Source: Ascidia mentula
Taxonomy: Eukaryota; Chordata; Ascidiacea; Phlebobranchia; Ascidiidae
Length of the DNA: 64,000 bases
Direction: 5' to 3'
Assembly (NCBI GenBank): GCA_947561715.1
Contig: OX387201.1
Location: 20,846,001-20,910,000 of the forward strand
Positions 35,167 through 45,617 of the stretch are shown here, piece by piece. The position numbers were made by a program, and so were the translations under genes. The notes below the pieces were generated by a model. It did not search any database and had not been told where the DNA came from. It saw only the letters and a program-made list of their open reading frames with translations. Every line of letters begins with the position of its first letter. Positions within the stretch are counted from its first letter, which is position 1.

Positions 35167-36464
35167 CAGAAGCAGTGTTTTTATAAACTATTTGAGCAGT
35201 CGGTTGGGATTTGAGAACTGCAACTAAATCATTAAACGAAGTTGGTCGGATCCATGAAGTTCCACCATTAAATAATTCAAGCCTGGTTGCTTTTTGTTGC
35301 ACTAACTTTCGTTTGTTGCATTTTAAATGACAGAACTCTTTTTCAAGATCCTAAGAAACAAAAACTGTTAAAAATTTCTAGAGATACAATGTTGTTTAAT
35401 TAAAGTATTTGTTGGTCACAGAAAAGAAATCAGAAAGTTTGTACACTTTATTGCATGTTGTACCTCAATGTCTGAACATTTTTCCAGCAGTTTTGGGTCA
35501 GCATCTGTTGCAAAAGATTTCATTGCATCAAGTATGGGACGATATCCTGTACAACGACAAATGTCTCCTTCAAAACTATCTTTGCTCGGTTGGAGTTGGA
35601 TCTTCTGATAAAAGGCTAAAAAGACGAGAGGGTTACTTTATGGTTTTATTGGCAACTACATATAAACATGCATACAGCAATGATTTAATATAATAAGCAC
35701 AGTTGTGTTTGAAAGGCCAGAAAAACATACTCTGAATAACCCACCACAAATTCTCTGTGTATTCTAATTTATAAGCGAACCTGTACATATTCATGACGAA
35801 GCCAGGAGTGCAATAACCACACTGTGAACCATCAAACTCAGCTACACGAGTTTGTATTGTATTGTAGCCATCTCTTCGTGACCCAAGTCCTTCCACAGTT
35901 GTTACTCTGCACCCGTCCACTGAAGCAAGCAGGCTGAGGCACTTAATACATTTGTCAATACATAAATTTTTTTTAATATGCATTTTTATGTCAAACACAG
36001 TAAAATTAGTTAATGAATAGAAAGCATCTGCATATCAGTTATGATTAAACAACAAACCAAAACATAGAGTTTAACTTTTAACATTCACCGAGTTTACAGC
36101 TTCTATCTTTCCAGGAGTTTTCTCCATGGCAACCATGCAACATCCACATCCACTCCCTCATAACACATAACTTTTGTTCCAGTGAGTCCTGGTTGTGATC
36201 GGAGCCATGAGTTCAGGCTCATCATGGGATCCACATCATCAACTGAACAAAGCAAACAGGTTTACAACAACTAATAATTTATACTTCTATCTTTAACAAA
36301 TATGTCCACATTTTTTGTGTTAGCTATTGCCAACAACTAAAATTAACTAAATAAAAATGCATTAAAAAGCTAAAAAAAGAAATGCAGAAGATTTTTGCAC
36401 ATAAGCTTCAACAAACCTGTATACAGTTGTCCATTTGCATGGAATGATATTGAGGTACTTGTCA
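35167..36464 (-). pseudogene. Xanthine dehydrogenase/aldehyde oxidase, N-terminal fragment
   Basis: Exons on the minus strand: 36417-36464, 36089-36242, 35781-35941, 35464-35615, 35167-35350. They encode the N-terminal 2Fe-2S domain (SISFHANGQLYT, GSGCGCCMVAMEK), the second 2Fe-2S domain (GSQCGYCTPGFVMNMY, GDICRCTGYRPIL) and the start of the FAD domain (SWIRPTSFNDLVAVL). XDH/AOX enzymes are about 1300 residues, yet no molybdenum-cofactor exons follow before the unrelated sequence at 34.7 kb. Frame breaks: two extra bases in the first cluster motif (between CYEG and GCGCC) and two missing bases before SFEGDICRC. Truncation plus breaks point to a pseudogene or duplicate fragment. Confidence 0.82.
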
Positions 36465-36599
36465 CTGTACCAAGTATAACCACCTAAAGTGGATGAATAG
36501 AAAGTTTTGTCCCATGTATTCAAGAAATTCCTACAAAATTTTGTTGACAAAAAATGCACCATCAGTTTTGTATTAAAATTTATAACCTTTTACAACGGG

Positions 36600-39205
36600 G
36601 TTGAGAGATAAAATATAAAAAAAAAAAACCACAGCAATTAATTCATGGATGGATCCCGGATTGGAAAGTTTGTTTTTTTGCGCGGATTTTGTTTTTGGCG
36701 ATCGTTAATTGTGCAGACAATCACAACGTTTTTTCGTATGTTAATGCATTACAGACAACCATGGAAACAAGCAGAAGTTACAGAGTTGTTCGTAATAATT
36801 ACAGAGTCAAATAAAAATATAAGTAAAGTGATCGAAAAAGTGGTCAAATATGAAATACTGCCAAATGCAAAAACTGCCTGCAAGAATTTGTCAGAAACAA
36901 CCAATCTGGGGGCTTACCTATCTAACAACTAATTCTAAAACAGACCACACAAAAACATGATGATAAATCTTGATATAAATTTAAAATTAACGTGAAAACA
37001 AACTTTCGCAGGTCTGGTAATACACAAAAGCTTTCACAGCATTAGAATTAAACTCCGCTGGTGAACTCTCTGCGACGCTTAGCTGAAAAGTCATCATTCA
37101 TTTGTTGTTCTGAGTTTCCATTTTTTCCTAAAAACGTGACTTGGCACTGGACAGATAGGGGATTTCCCAATTTTTTAAAATAATGACGTCAGTGTATTTT
37201 TGATGATCAGAAAAGGTTGTGCTTCAGGGGCCGTTTTCTGACGCCATAAAAATTTAGGGATTTTTGTAAGGCCATAATTTCATCTGTTTTTTTTTTCAAT
37301 ATCAATACATTTTCCAAACAGAAATAAAAAAGAATTTTGTGTCCTAAGATTGCGGAACCTTCCCTTAACGCGAAACATAGACTGTACGTTTCAAGTTGCG
37401 CCTCAACTACTATGCAAAATGTAACGGTTACGATCCAATGAAACTAAACACACCCAGTCTCCTCGCAACCAGCATTCAGTTGTTTAAGGGTGTAGTATTT
37501 TGCTGATTCACTGAAGGTTTGTAAGGGTTAGTATTTGTTACTAGGATTGTTTTTGCTGAGTTCGCGAGCAATCGGTTAAGAAAACCTGAAACTCTGGCTC
37601 ATTGTGAGTTGGGCAGGGGTCTACTTTCATATTGAACTGAGAAAACGTTATGCGGAAACGTTTTGTAGAAAATGTTGATTTTCCGTATTTGTGTTACGCT
37701 TCTTAAACCAAACGCTTTCCAAGGTCCTCAGGACGCTGCATTACCGACTCACCACAAGCCTGTTCCAGCACAACGGTTTTCCAAACAGATTAAATATTGT
37801 TCATAAAACTTTAAAATACAAGCAGGCGAATAACGATCTACAAAGCAGCCTGGCAGTCCTCCTTTAGAGTCTCGCGTTAGTCCCGTTTCTATCTTTTATA
37901 TCACTCGTCATTGGCCCAATCGTGTCACGTGAGAGAGAGGGAGTTAGCGCTGCGATATAAAATCAACGTGCGGTGACTGGTGCGTTCGAGACAATTACGT
38001 GAATTAAAATATAAATTAACATAAAAACATTTAACTAAGTAGGTGGAAGGTTTAAGAATAAGAGGTGAAAAAACGTGGCGTAAATGAATACGTGATATAA
38101 TAAAGCGTGAAAACTTGGAAAGAAAACGTCAAACGAGTGATCGCAGGTTCTTTTGCGCTACATTTGTGGAGTTAACTTTTAAGATAACCAGTTATCTGCA
38201 GACAGTTGTGCACACGGTTTCGACCTATTGGGTCTCATCAGTGTATTTGATGACTGACGACGGTCTGGTCGACCAACAAGCCACACAGAGTCTATTTGAG
38301 TTGTATGTGGAGGTTACATATAAACATCACATTTTATGATTATATTTGCGATCAATCAACTTACCAACGTTGGAATTCAAGGATGTAATTCAATGGTTCT
38401 CAAACTGTTCGTCGGGACGCCCTGGTGCATTCATTTCAATTTCCAAAAGCGTCGGGTAACTTGAAACCCAGCCTTTCACAATAGTCAGTGCGTCACACGT
38501 ACTGTGAATATCTCCAAATGCGTCGCACTGCAATATGTTCATTTACTTATTTGTTTCCACACCGGGATTCGAACCCACGACATCCTGGGGACGAATCCCG
38601 ATCGCTTTTATTGTTTGTATGACTCGGGTGCTTTAACCGAAGTTTTCATTCGATGTGCTCTCCAGCGACACCTATCTAATCAGCCACAGTCATTTCTCAT
38701 GACGTAACAGCAGTCGGTTTCGCTTTGCAATCAATTGTTTTAATCGCGCAGCGTTAAAATGAGTTGAAAGCGAGAAGTTGGTAAATCATGTGTGACGTCA
38801 AGCAAGTAGCCATGGTGGAGACTCATAGTTTTATGTACGGTTGTGTATGCGTACAAATCTGTTGTATTTGAACAAGAATTTGTATGTTAAATCTTATATG
38901 TTACTCACAGCAGTAGTTGATTAAATTATTCCAGCAAGTACTTAGTTATTTATTACAACAATTAAAGTTAATTAGCTAATCAAAAACATTGATTTCCTTA
39001 TCAAGTGTAGTCACCACGTATTGTATACTGTTGGAATGTGACTGCAGCGTATATACAGAAACTTATACGCAGCAAAATGATGTAACCCATAGTATATCCT
39101 GGCGTTGAAATGGTGATAACTTATCATATACCGTTATCATGTTAATACATACTGGCATTTTTAAGTAGTCATAACTTTTTTATTTCAACGTGCTGAGCCT
39201 GAACA
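36600..39205. other. Intergenic DNA, repeats only
   Basis: No convincing exon is seen. 38218-38245 (TTTCGACCTATTGGGTCTCA) resembles 32727-32755 and is a motif of dispersed repeats. The protease promoter should lie just before 39206; GTATATAC at 39047 is the only TATA-like candidate. Confidence 0.35.
38558..38690 (-). repeat. tRNA-derived SINE-like element
   Basis: Minus strand has an A-box-like TGGCTGATTAGATAGG (38671-38686) and a B box GTGGGTTCGAATCCCGGTGT (about 38560-38579). The spacing of about 90 bases is too long for a plain tRNA, which fits a SINE head with an insertion or a tRNA pseudogene. Confidence 0.45.
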
Positions 39206-41279
39206 ATGTTTGGCGATCTTGATGATGACGTAGATCAAGTATGGAATGAGTGGATCGCAAAATACAGTAAGTTTATTCTTGGTTTCCATCAAATTGTTTG
39301 ATAAATTTCATTCTTAATTTACACCCAATTAACATTTATAGTTATGTTGCAGTTATTTCGATGGTTTGCAGATAAACAATATTTAAACGAGGACGAACTT
39401 CGTGAAAGAAACATTATTTGGGAAAGAAGTTTAGCTGAAGTGAAAGAACACAATGAAGATTTCAAGACTGGAAAGTTCACATACAGGATTTCTCTAACAC
39501 AGTTCAGCGATCGGGTAAAAAAACAACACATGTCCAAATCAACGCAGTAATGTTTCATACAATGGTGGCTGATACAGCTATACTGCAATACCTGGGTTGC
39601 GAAGCCTGTTAACCTAATGATTTCCAACTAAGTTTTGAGTAAACGTTTGTTTAAATACATTTCAACACAGAAAAACGATGAACTCCCATGGATGGACGAT
39701 TGGAATGTGGCAGAATGTTACAGACAACCCTTGTTATTCGGAGCATCAAACCTGGGTGAAGAACCTCAAGAAACTGACCCAGATGTTGGCATTGAGGGAC
39801 CCAACCCTGAAAGTATTGACTGGAGGGTCAAGGGTTGTGTAACACCCGTGCAAGACCAAGGAACTGAGTTGCCCGCTTGCTGGATATTCAGTGCAGTAAG
39901 TGTTCGTAACAAATGCCTATAACTGGTATAACTACCGTGATTTAAATATGCAGGTATGCCGTTGAATCTCATCACAAGATAAACAACGGAGAATTGGTCA
40001 AACTTTCTGAACAACAATTAGTTGATTGTGACGAAAAGGGTGGAGGAACAGAAGATCTGGAATGGGCGTTTAATTACATTCGAAGGATTGGACTCGTCTT
40101 TGAACATGAATATCCGTTTATTGGCGAGGTTCGGTTTGTTTAACGAAAATCCATTTTTAATATTAAACAATAATTGGATCTTTAGTGTGCTTTTTACCTC
40201 ATATCATACTTCCCATAGACGTCCATTACTAAAGTACCTTGTAGATTGCCAGAGTTATAACGTAACCACCACTAAACTACTGGTTTCTGCAAATGAGAGT
40301 TTAATTGGATCCTCCGGGTACTAGCTAGTTTCGAGAAACCAAACATCAAAATCAGCAAACATTTCCGCTCGCGCAACGCTTTTTAGATAGAACAATAATA
40401 ATTTAAATTTACGACAAGATCTTCAGCATTTATATTCGACAACTTAACATAATACATCATGATTTGGCGAAAATATGTGAACGACAATTAGTGCTGTTAC
40501 ATTGGACAGAGAACACGATGCAGAGATGGACCCTGCAGACGTATCGGAATCAAAGGATTCAAGAAAATAAAAGGATGTGAAAAAGAGCTTGAAAATGTGG
40601 TGGCGAAAGTTGGGCCGGTTGCTGTCAGTTTGATTGCTTCAAATAAATCCAAATTCCTCGCTCACACAAACTATGAAGGTAAATTTTGAAAACAACTTCT
40701 TACAACTTAACCGTAAATAAATTTGCCCTTTTATGAATAAAAATTAAATATTATGTGGCAGTATAATGAACTTTCAGATATATTTTATGATCCTGATTGG
40801 GAAAAAGGTTTCAATCCATCGAACGAAAACGCATTACGTCACACAGTGTTGGTCGTTGGGTATGGAAAAGATCAGAGCAAACCACGTGGTGAAGACAAGT
40901 ACTGGATTATCAAGAACAGGTATACCATCATATTTTGTGTAAACGCCATGAAGACAACATGTTATAAAACCATCAATGTGGTACAAAACCAAACTTCCAC
41001 AAAGGCTTAAGTCAGCGAAGTGTTTATCGTTTAGATCGTGCACAATTATACCTTGAATAAGATATATCCTTGTTGCTATAGTCTTTAAACTTCTTACAAA
41101 TAATTTAAAATTACTCAAATTGACAATATTTGCTCAGTTGGGGAGTTGGTGAAAATGATTCTGGTTTCAAGAAAATTGCCAAAGACCGAGACAACAATTG
41201 TTTTGTTTCTGGACAAGCAATTTATCCTGTTGGCGTGCGTTGCTACTCACCAGAGGAAAGCCAGACCACAGTTAAATAA
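39206..41279 (+). CDS. Papain-family cysteine protease (cathepsin-like, C1A)
   Basis: Exons: 39206-39266, 39372-39514, 39671-39895, 39954-40128, 40510-40678, 40778-40919, 41138-41279. The product opens MFGDLDDDVDQVWNEWIAKY and contains an I29 propeptide inhibitor domain (ERNIIWERSLAEVKEHN, QFSDR). The mature enzyme begins near PESIDWRVKGCVTPVQDQG. Catalytic residues are present: oxyanion Gln in VQDQG, Cys in ACWIFSA, His in LRHTVLVVGYG, Asn in IIKNSWG. Features out of line: no signal peptide at this start, the active-site stretch QGTELPACW lacks the usual CGS before the nucleophile, and joining exons 3 and 4 puts the next block (YAVESHH) two bases out of frame. Likely a lysosomal or secreted protease if an upstream signal exon exists. 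The LTR-like repeat block begins two bases after the stop codon. Confidence 0.88.
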
Positions 41280-41281
41280 TG

Positions 41282-42192
41282 TCAATGAATTAAGAAGACT
41301 AAAAACGTAGCGGACTCTTATATAAAATAGTTATTTTGACTAAAATAGTAAAATAGTTGTGTCCGATTAGTCCGACCACACTTTGTGAAATGCCTGTTAC
41401 GTAACTACGTAACCTAGCAACCAAAATAACAAAAACCTTGGTTACACAAAAAAAGAAATAATAGATCTAGCTTCCCTTGGCATATTGTTTACACGTAATA
41501 TTGTTGTCATGTAATTTTCTGGTGATTGTTTGTTGGTCGTCTCCATGGCGCCAGTTTTCCTGTGTAAAGTTTAACCCGGTTTTCCAGTAACTGAATGTCT
41601 TCTGTTAAATGCTTGCTGTGAACAATACTTTTTTCAGAACCCCTACACCGTCACGCCCCTCTCTAGTATATAAAGCGTGCTTTTATCAGTCTCAGCCTTT
41701 ACTACTTAACCTAATAGTCTCCGCTTTATGTGTTAACTCTGTATGCTTACATACCGATAGTGTATTTGTTAATGCGTGTGTCTAATTCTTTGACTAACTT
41801 TGTATCAATGTAGTTTTAATGAAGTAATAAAGATGTATTTAGTGTAATTCTCTGTGTTACATCTTGTTTGCCAGTAATTGCCGATTTCTATGAATGCGCA
41901 TTTTTCTTTGCACTAATGTGTGTTGCAATATCATACGGTCTGTGACGCAATAATAAGAGACCAAGTTTTAAGTGACAACGCAACGTGGTTTTGTCCTTTT
42001 TGTGTCCGACAACTGTGCAGCACAGTGCTACGTCATTTTCATTCTTGCAAAAGGTTTTTGTGTTGCGAGCGGACATTTTCTGGTGAGTCTATTTGTACAT
42101 ATGTGTGAAACTACTCAAGAATCAAGTAACCGAGATGTGTAAATTGTAATTTTGGCTAATTTAACTGCGATGACTTAGAAGTCACAGTATAG
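41282..42192 (+). mobile_element. LTR-like / promoter-like module heading the tandem array
   Basis: Within it, 41358-41861 has TGTGTCC...GTTACA ends, a TATATAAAG box at 41667-41675 and AATAAA at 41826-41831, the layout of a 504-bp LTR or of a short pol II transcription unit. The same module, highly similar, starts at 62875 (LTR-like part 62953-63457). No primer-binding site or retroviral protein follows, so the retroelement assignment is unproven. A small ORF (41920-42108) is conserved in the other copy but has no recognisable family. Confidence 0.5.
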
Positions 42193-45100
42193 TGAACAGT
42201 ATAGCTGCCCTTGTTAATGTGATTAAGTTTACGCACGGTGTTGACGCTGTCTTTGTACTCACAGTGTCTCTCTTGCATTTGTACACACGTGAAGCGTGTG
42301 GTATTCAATCTTCTGTCGCCCAAAGTTATCGGTAAGCATTGTGTGTGTTACGTCATAGTGGCGCATTGTAGTTTATGTTGCCTGTTTCGTTTAGGTGTGA
42401 TACAGTAACTGCTTGGACCGCCTTTGTGGTCCAGAGTTTCCCGGTTCCCAAATAGTTGGTGAGCGTTATGCTGTAATTATCTACGTGAAGTGTATTTGCT
42501 TGACACATTGCCTTCTGTGTAGAAACCGTGTTCTAAGGGTCCACGTGTCCTATACGTGTCTTTCGTCTCCTCCCGACGTCTGTACCGTCTATACTTCGAA
42601 TACATTCCATCTTGCGTACGAGTGCGTACTGCACATTCGATAACAAACATAACATCAACTGAGTGAGCGAGTTTGAGGCCCATTAAAACTGCGGGAATTC
42701 CGCCTCGTGTGACGTTCCGCGCCAAGAACCGGGGCGCGTTCAACGGACGTTACACTCTGCATCAGGTTTTCAATTAAAGTCATGCTAGGGAAGAACATAA
42801 GAACTCACGTGCGACTTTATGTCAAATGTACTGAACAAATAGGATTTCACAATTAAATGTTACTCAAGTTATATTAGATTTATGTATCGCAGAAATGGGA
42901 AACAAATTATAAAAAATAGTAACGATTGAAGCATGCAATTCATCATGACGTAATTAAATAATTGGGTAAACTCAGTTTGATCAAATGTACACAAAACAAA
43001 TATCAACACAACAAAAGGTCATGTTTAATATTTACATCGCAGTAATAAATGCTTAACTGATCGGAACCGGGGGCACCCTGGGGTTGTGGATTATTGATTT
43101 AAGCGTGTGACAAGTCACAAGGTTTGTGTTAAAAAAACTTCAAATTTCAACATTCTGCCCCAGGCTTGCACAACCCCAGGGTGCACATTTTCGTGGCGCG
43201 AGTCAGACAAAATGACGTAAGAATCTGCATTTTGTCTCGCGCCTCGAAATTTTTTTGCTGCATTCGGGCAACTTTGAAACGTAAATTCCAATGCGAACCG
43301 TTTGTGGCCTTGTAATTATCATGCTTTTTGTCTTTAGTTAAAATTGAAGAAAGATAATTGTTCATGCCTCAGCGGTTTGGTCTTTCGACAATTTCTACGA
43401 AGGAATGTCAACCGTGAAGTTGTCATAAAATACCTTGGTTATTCAGCCACAATTTACACTTCCGTCAGGATTTTTATATTATTTGTGGTACAATCTATCC
43501 GCGGTGGAGTTAGCATGGACGTGAGCCACAAGCAAAACGTTGCGCGTCATCTTCTCCACTGTGGTGTATGCAGGTATCATAGACAATTTAAAACGTGAGT
43601 TACATCTCTGTGATGTTTGATCCCGTAATAAAAGTGAGAACATGCATACGATGAACAAATTCTCCTTAGTTTGTGATCAACGTTGTAATTATCTATATAT
43701 AGCGTCCTGAAACCCGGTAGAAAAAAACATTGCTGGGCTTGCACGCACGTTCAATCTCCTTACCGTGTTTACTGCAAACTGCTAGTAATTAACATTACTT
43801 GCACGCACGTTCAATCTCCTCACCGTGTTTACTGCAAACTGCTAGTAATTAACATTACTTGCACGCACGTTCAATCTCCTTACCGTGTTTACTGCAAACT
43901 TGTGTTCGCAGTATTATAATGACGTTATGCAGTACCTGGTACAAGGCTAATCTCAGGTTGTTTGGTGGGAGACGAGATTAGAAGATGAAGTAAGCGCTTG
44001 GCGCTGCGTGTCGCGTAGTAGCGTTTGCCGCAAAAACTTGAAATTCACAATTGCAAACGCGTTCTTGAAAAAACCTATTGATAAAATTCGGGATTGTTGA
44101 ACCCAGAATAATAGTTGAATGTGTCTGATATTCTGAATGTAAACGAAGAATAGGAAACATTGCAAACGAATGTCGTTTTGCGAACACTTTTCAACCACAT
44201 GTCTGTAAAAAATGTGTAACTTTAATGATGACAAATTTATTGCAAAAATAACCTTGATATAAAGAGTTCTGTTTAATCTTACCCTCCTGGTATTAAATGC
44301 TTAACTCAAGGTATTGACCTGAATGTGGAGTTGTTCTCTCATTAAAAATTACCTGTTTGTGTTACTTTTGTTGGTTGTGCTGCAAGCGACGATTTAGAAT
44401 AAAATTGCTCTTGCAAGTAAAACGTTTGCGCATCACCTCTGTTGCGATGTCTGCTCATGTCATGAAAAGTGTGAAACATTCAATATTCTGTGCATGGATG
44501 CGCGTTGAAATCACCTCATGTTTATTCACATATTCATGATGTCATGCAGTACCTGGTACAAGATTAGTGCTTGGCGGTGCGTGTCCCGACTGCTGAAAGT
44601 AGCAACAACATCACCTCATGTGGTTGGGAAGTTACCTGCTGCGTGTTTAGTGGTAATGCAGTTTTTCTATAAAGCCGGGGGTCTTGCAGCTGTTTGTCCG
44701 CATTCAGTTGCCTGGGACAGGAAGGTGTCGAGGGACAGGTAAAGAAAAGTGTTAAGAAATAATACGAGATCTAACTAACTTGGATGCAAATTACTTGGGT
44801 CGTATTACAAGAAATTGTCGATTAACATTGGTAGCTCACCTTGGCATCAGTTTCCTAACATTTAACATTTGTCTATGAAGTTAGTCGTAACTGCTTGAGG
44901 TAACAACGTTGCTTATCCTCGACAACACGAAGTGTGTACGTCTAAAGTACAACAGGTTATCTTACATTAGAGATAATACAAGCCAGAGAATATGTGAAAA
45001 ATGAATGCAGGAACCAACCTGTGCAGGTCGCGGTGACCGGTGGATCTGTCTTTACAAATCAATATATTATATTCCTGTGACTCGGGGTAAAGCACGATCA

Positions 45101-45617
45101 CCGCCTGTGTGTAATTTTTATTTTTTCTCATAAATAATAATTTCGCCTGTTGGCATCCTCAGTTTCTGTCTTATTCAAATTGAAATATTTCCACTCCTTT
45201 TGGAGTCTCAGGAATATAACAGAGATAATGCAAGTTCACAATTGTTAATGCGAATACAAAACAAAGACGTGAGCAGAAGAATGTGATAAAAATAATGTAG
45301 TGTTGATATTAGTCACAAGAGTAAGTTTTGTAGCTGTTTCAAAACATGTTTGTGTGTAGTTCGATGGAACGGTTAATGAAACACTTCTTTTCTAAAAAAG
45401 GTCATGCTTTACCATTGCATCGACATTTTCACACGATTGTTTATATCGTTGTCATAGCACCGAAAGCGTGGGTGTGGCGCACCTAGTGGCCATAATTGAA
45501 AGTTAATTATTACGAAGTTTTACAATTGGTTTACATTCTTTGTAACTTCATATGTGGAATTAATTGCAACAAGTTGATTTTTAAGATTCTCCCATCAGTC
45601 TTAGAAGTCAGTTCGCT
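42193..45617 (+). repeat. Tandem unit 1 of ~3.4 kb
   Basis: First of three head-to-tail units. It begins at GAACAGTATAGCTGCCC and ends at the repeated GATTCTCCCATCAG stretch. Contains two inverted repeats: CACCCTGGGGTTGTG with CACAACCCCAGGGTG (about 43075 and 43169), and one around CATTTTGTCTCGCGCCTCG (about 43190-43250). Also contains a 60-bp tandem repeat (43737-43905) and a TATATATAG at 43693. Short ORFs on both strands are shared between units, but they change by frameshift and non-synonymous differences, so no coding constraint is apparent. It does not resemble rDNA, histone or snRNA repeats. Function unknown. Confidence 0.85.
43737..43905 (+). repeat. 60-bp tandem repeat, 2.7 copies (unit 1)
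   Basis: Period of exactly 60 bases beginning CTTGCACGCACGTTCAATCT and ending GCTAGTAATTAACATTA. Unit 2 has 1.7 copies (46872-46974) and unit 3 has 2.7 (50240-50402). Confidence 0.92.

Noticed and set aside
36645..36932. 95-residue plus-strand ORF
   Set aside because: Low-complexity AT-rich composition, no domain, no splice support.
41358..41861. Certain LTR of a retrovirus-like element
   Set aside because: Ends and signals fit an LTR, but no primer-binding site, paired second LTR or coding region is present, so it is reported only as LTR-like.
42477..42743. 88-residue minus-strand ORF conserved in array units
   Set aside because: Nucleotide identity between units is so high that conservation is uninformative. 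Unit 3 changes the frame by indels, and there is no recognisable domain.
43344..43598. 84-residue plus-strand ORF with a His/Cys-rich end in array units
   Set aside because: Unit 2 is frameshifted, and unit 1 versus unit 3 differences are mostly amino-acid changing, so there is no sign of protein constraint.
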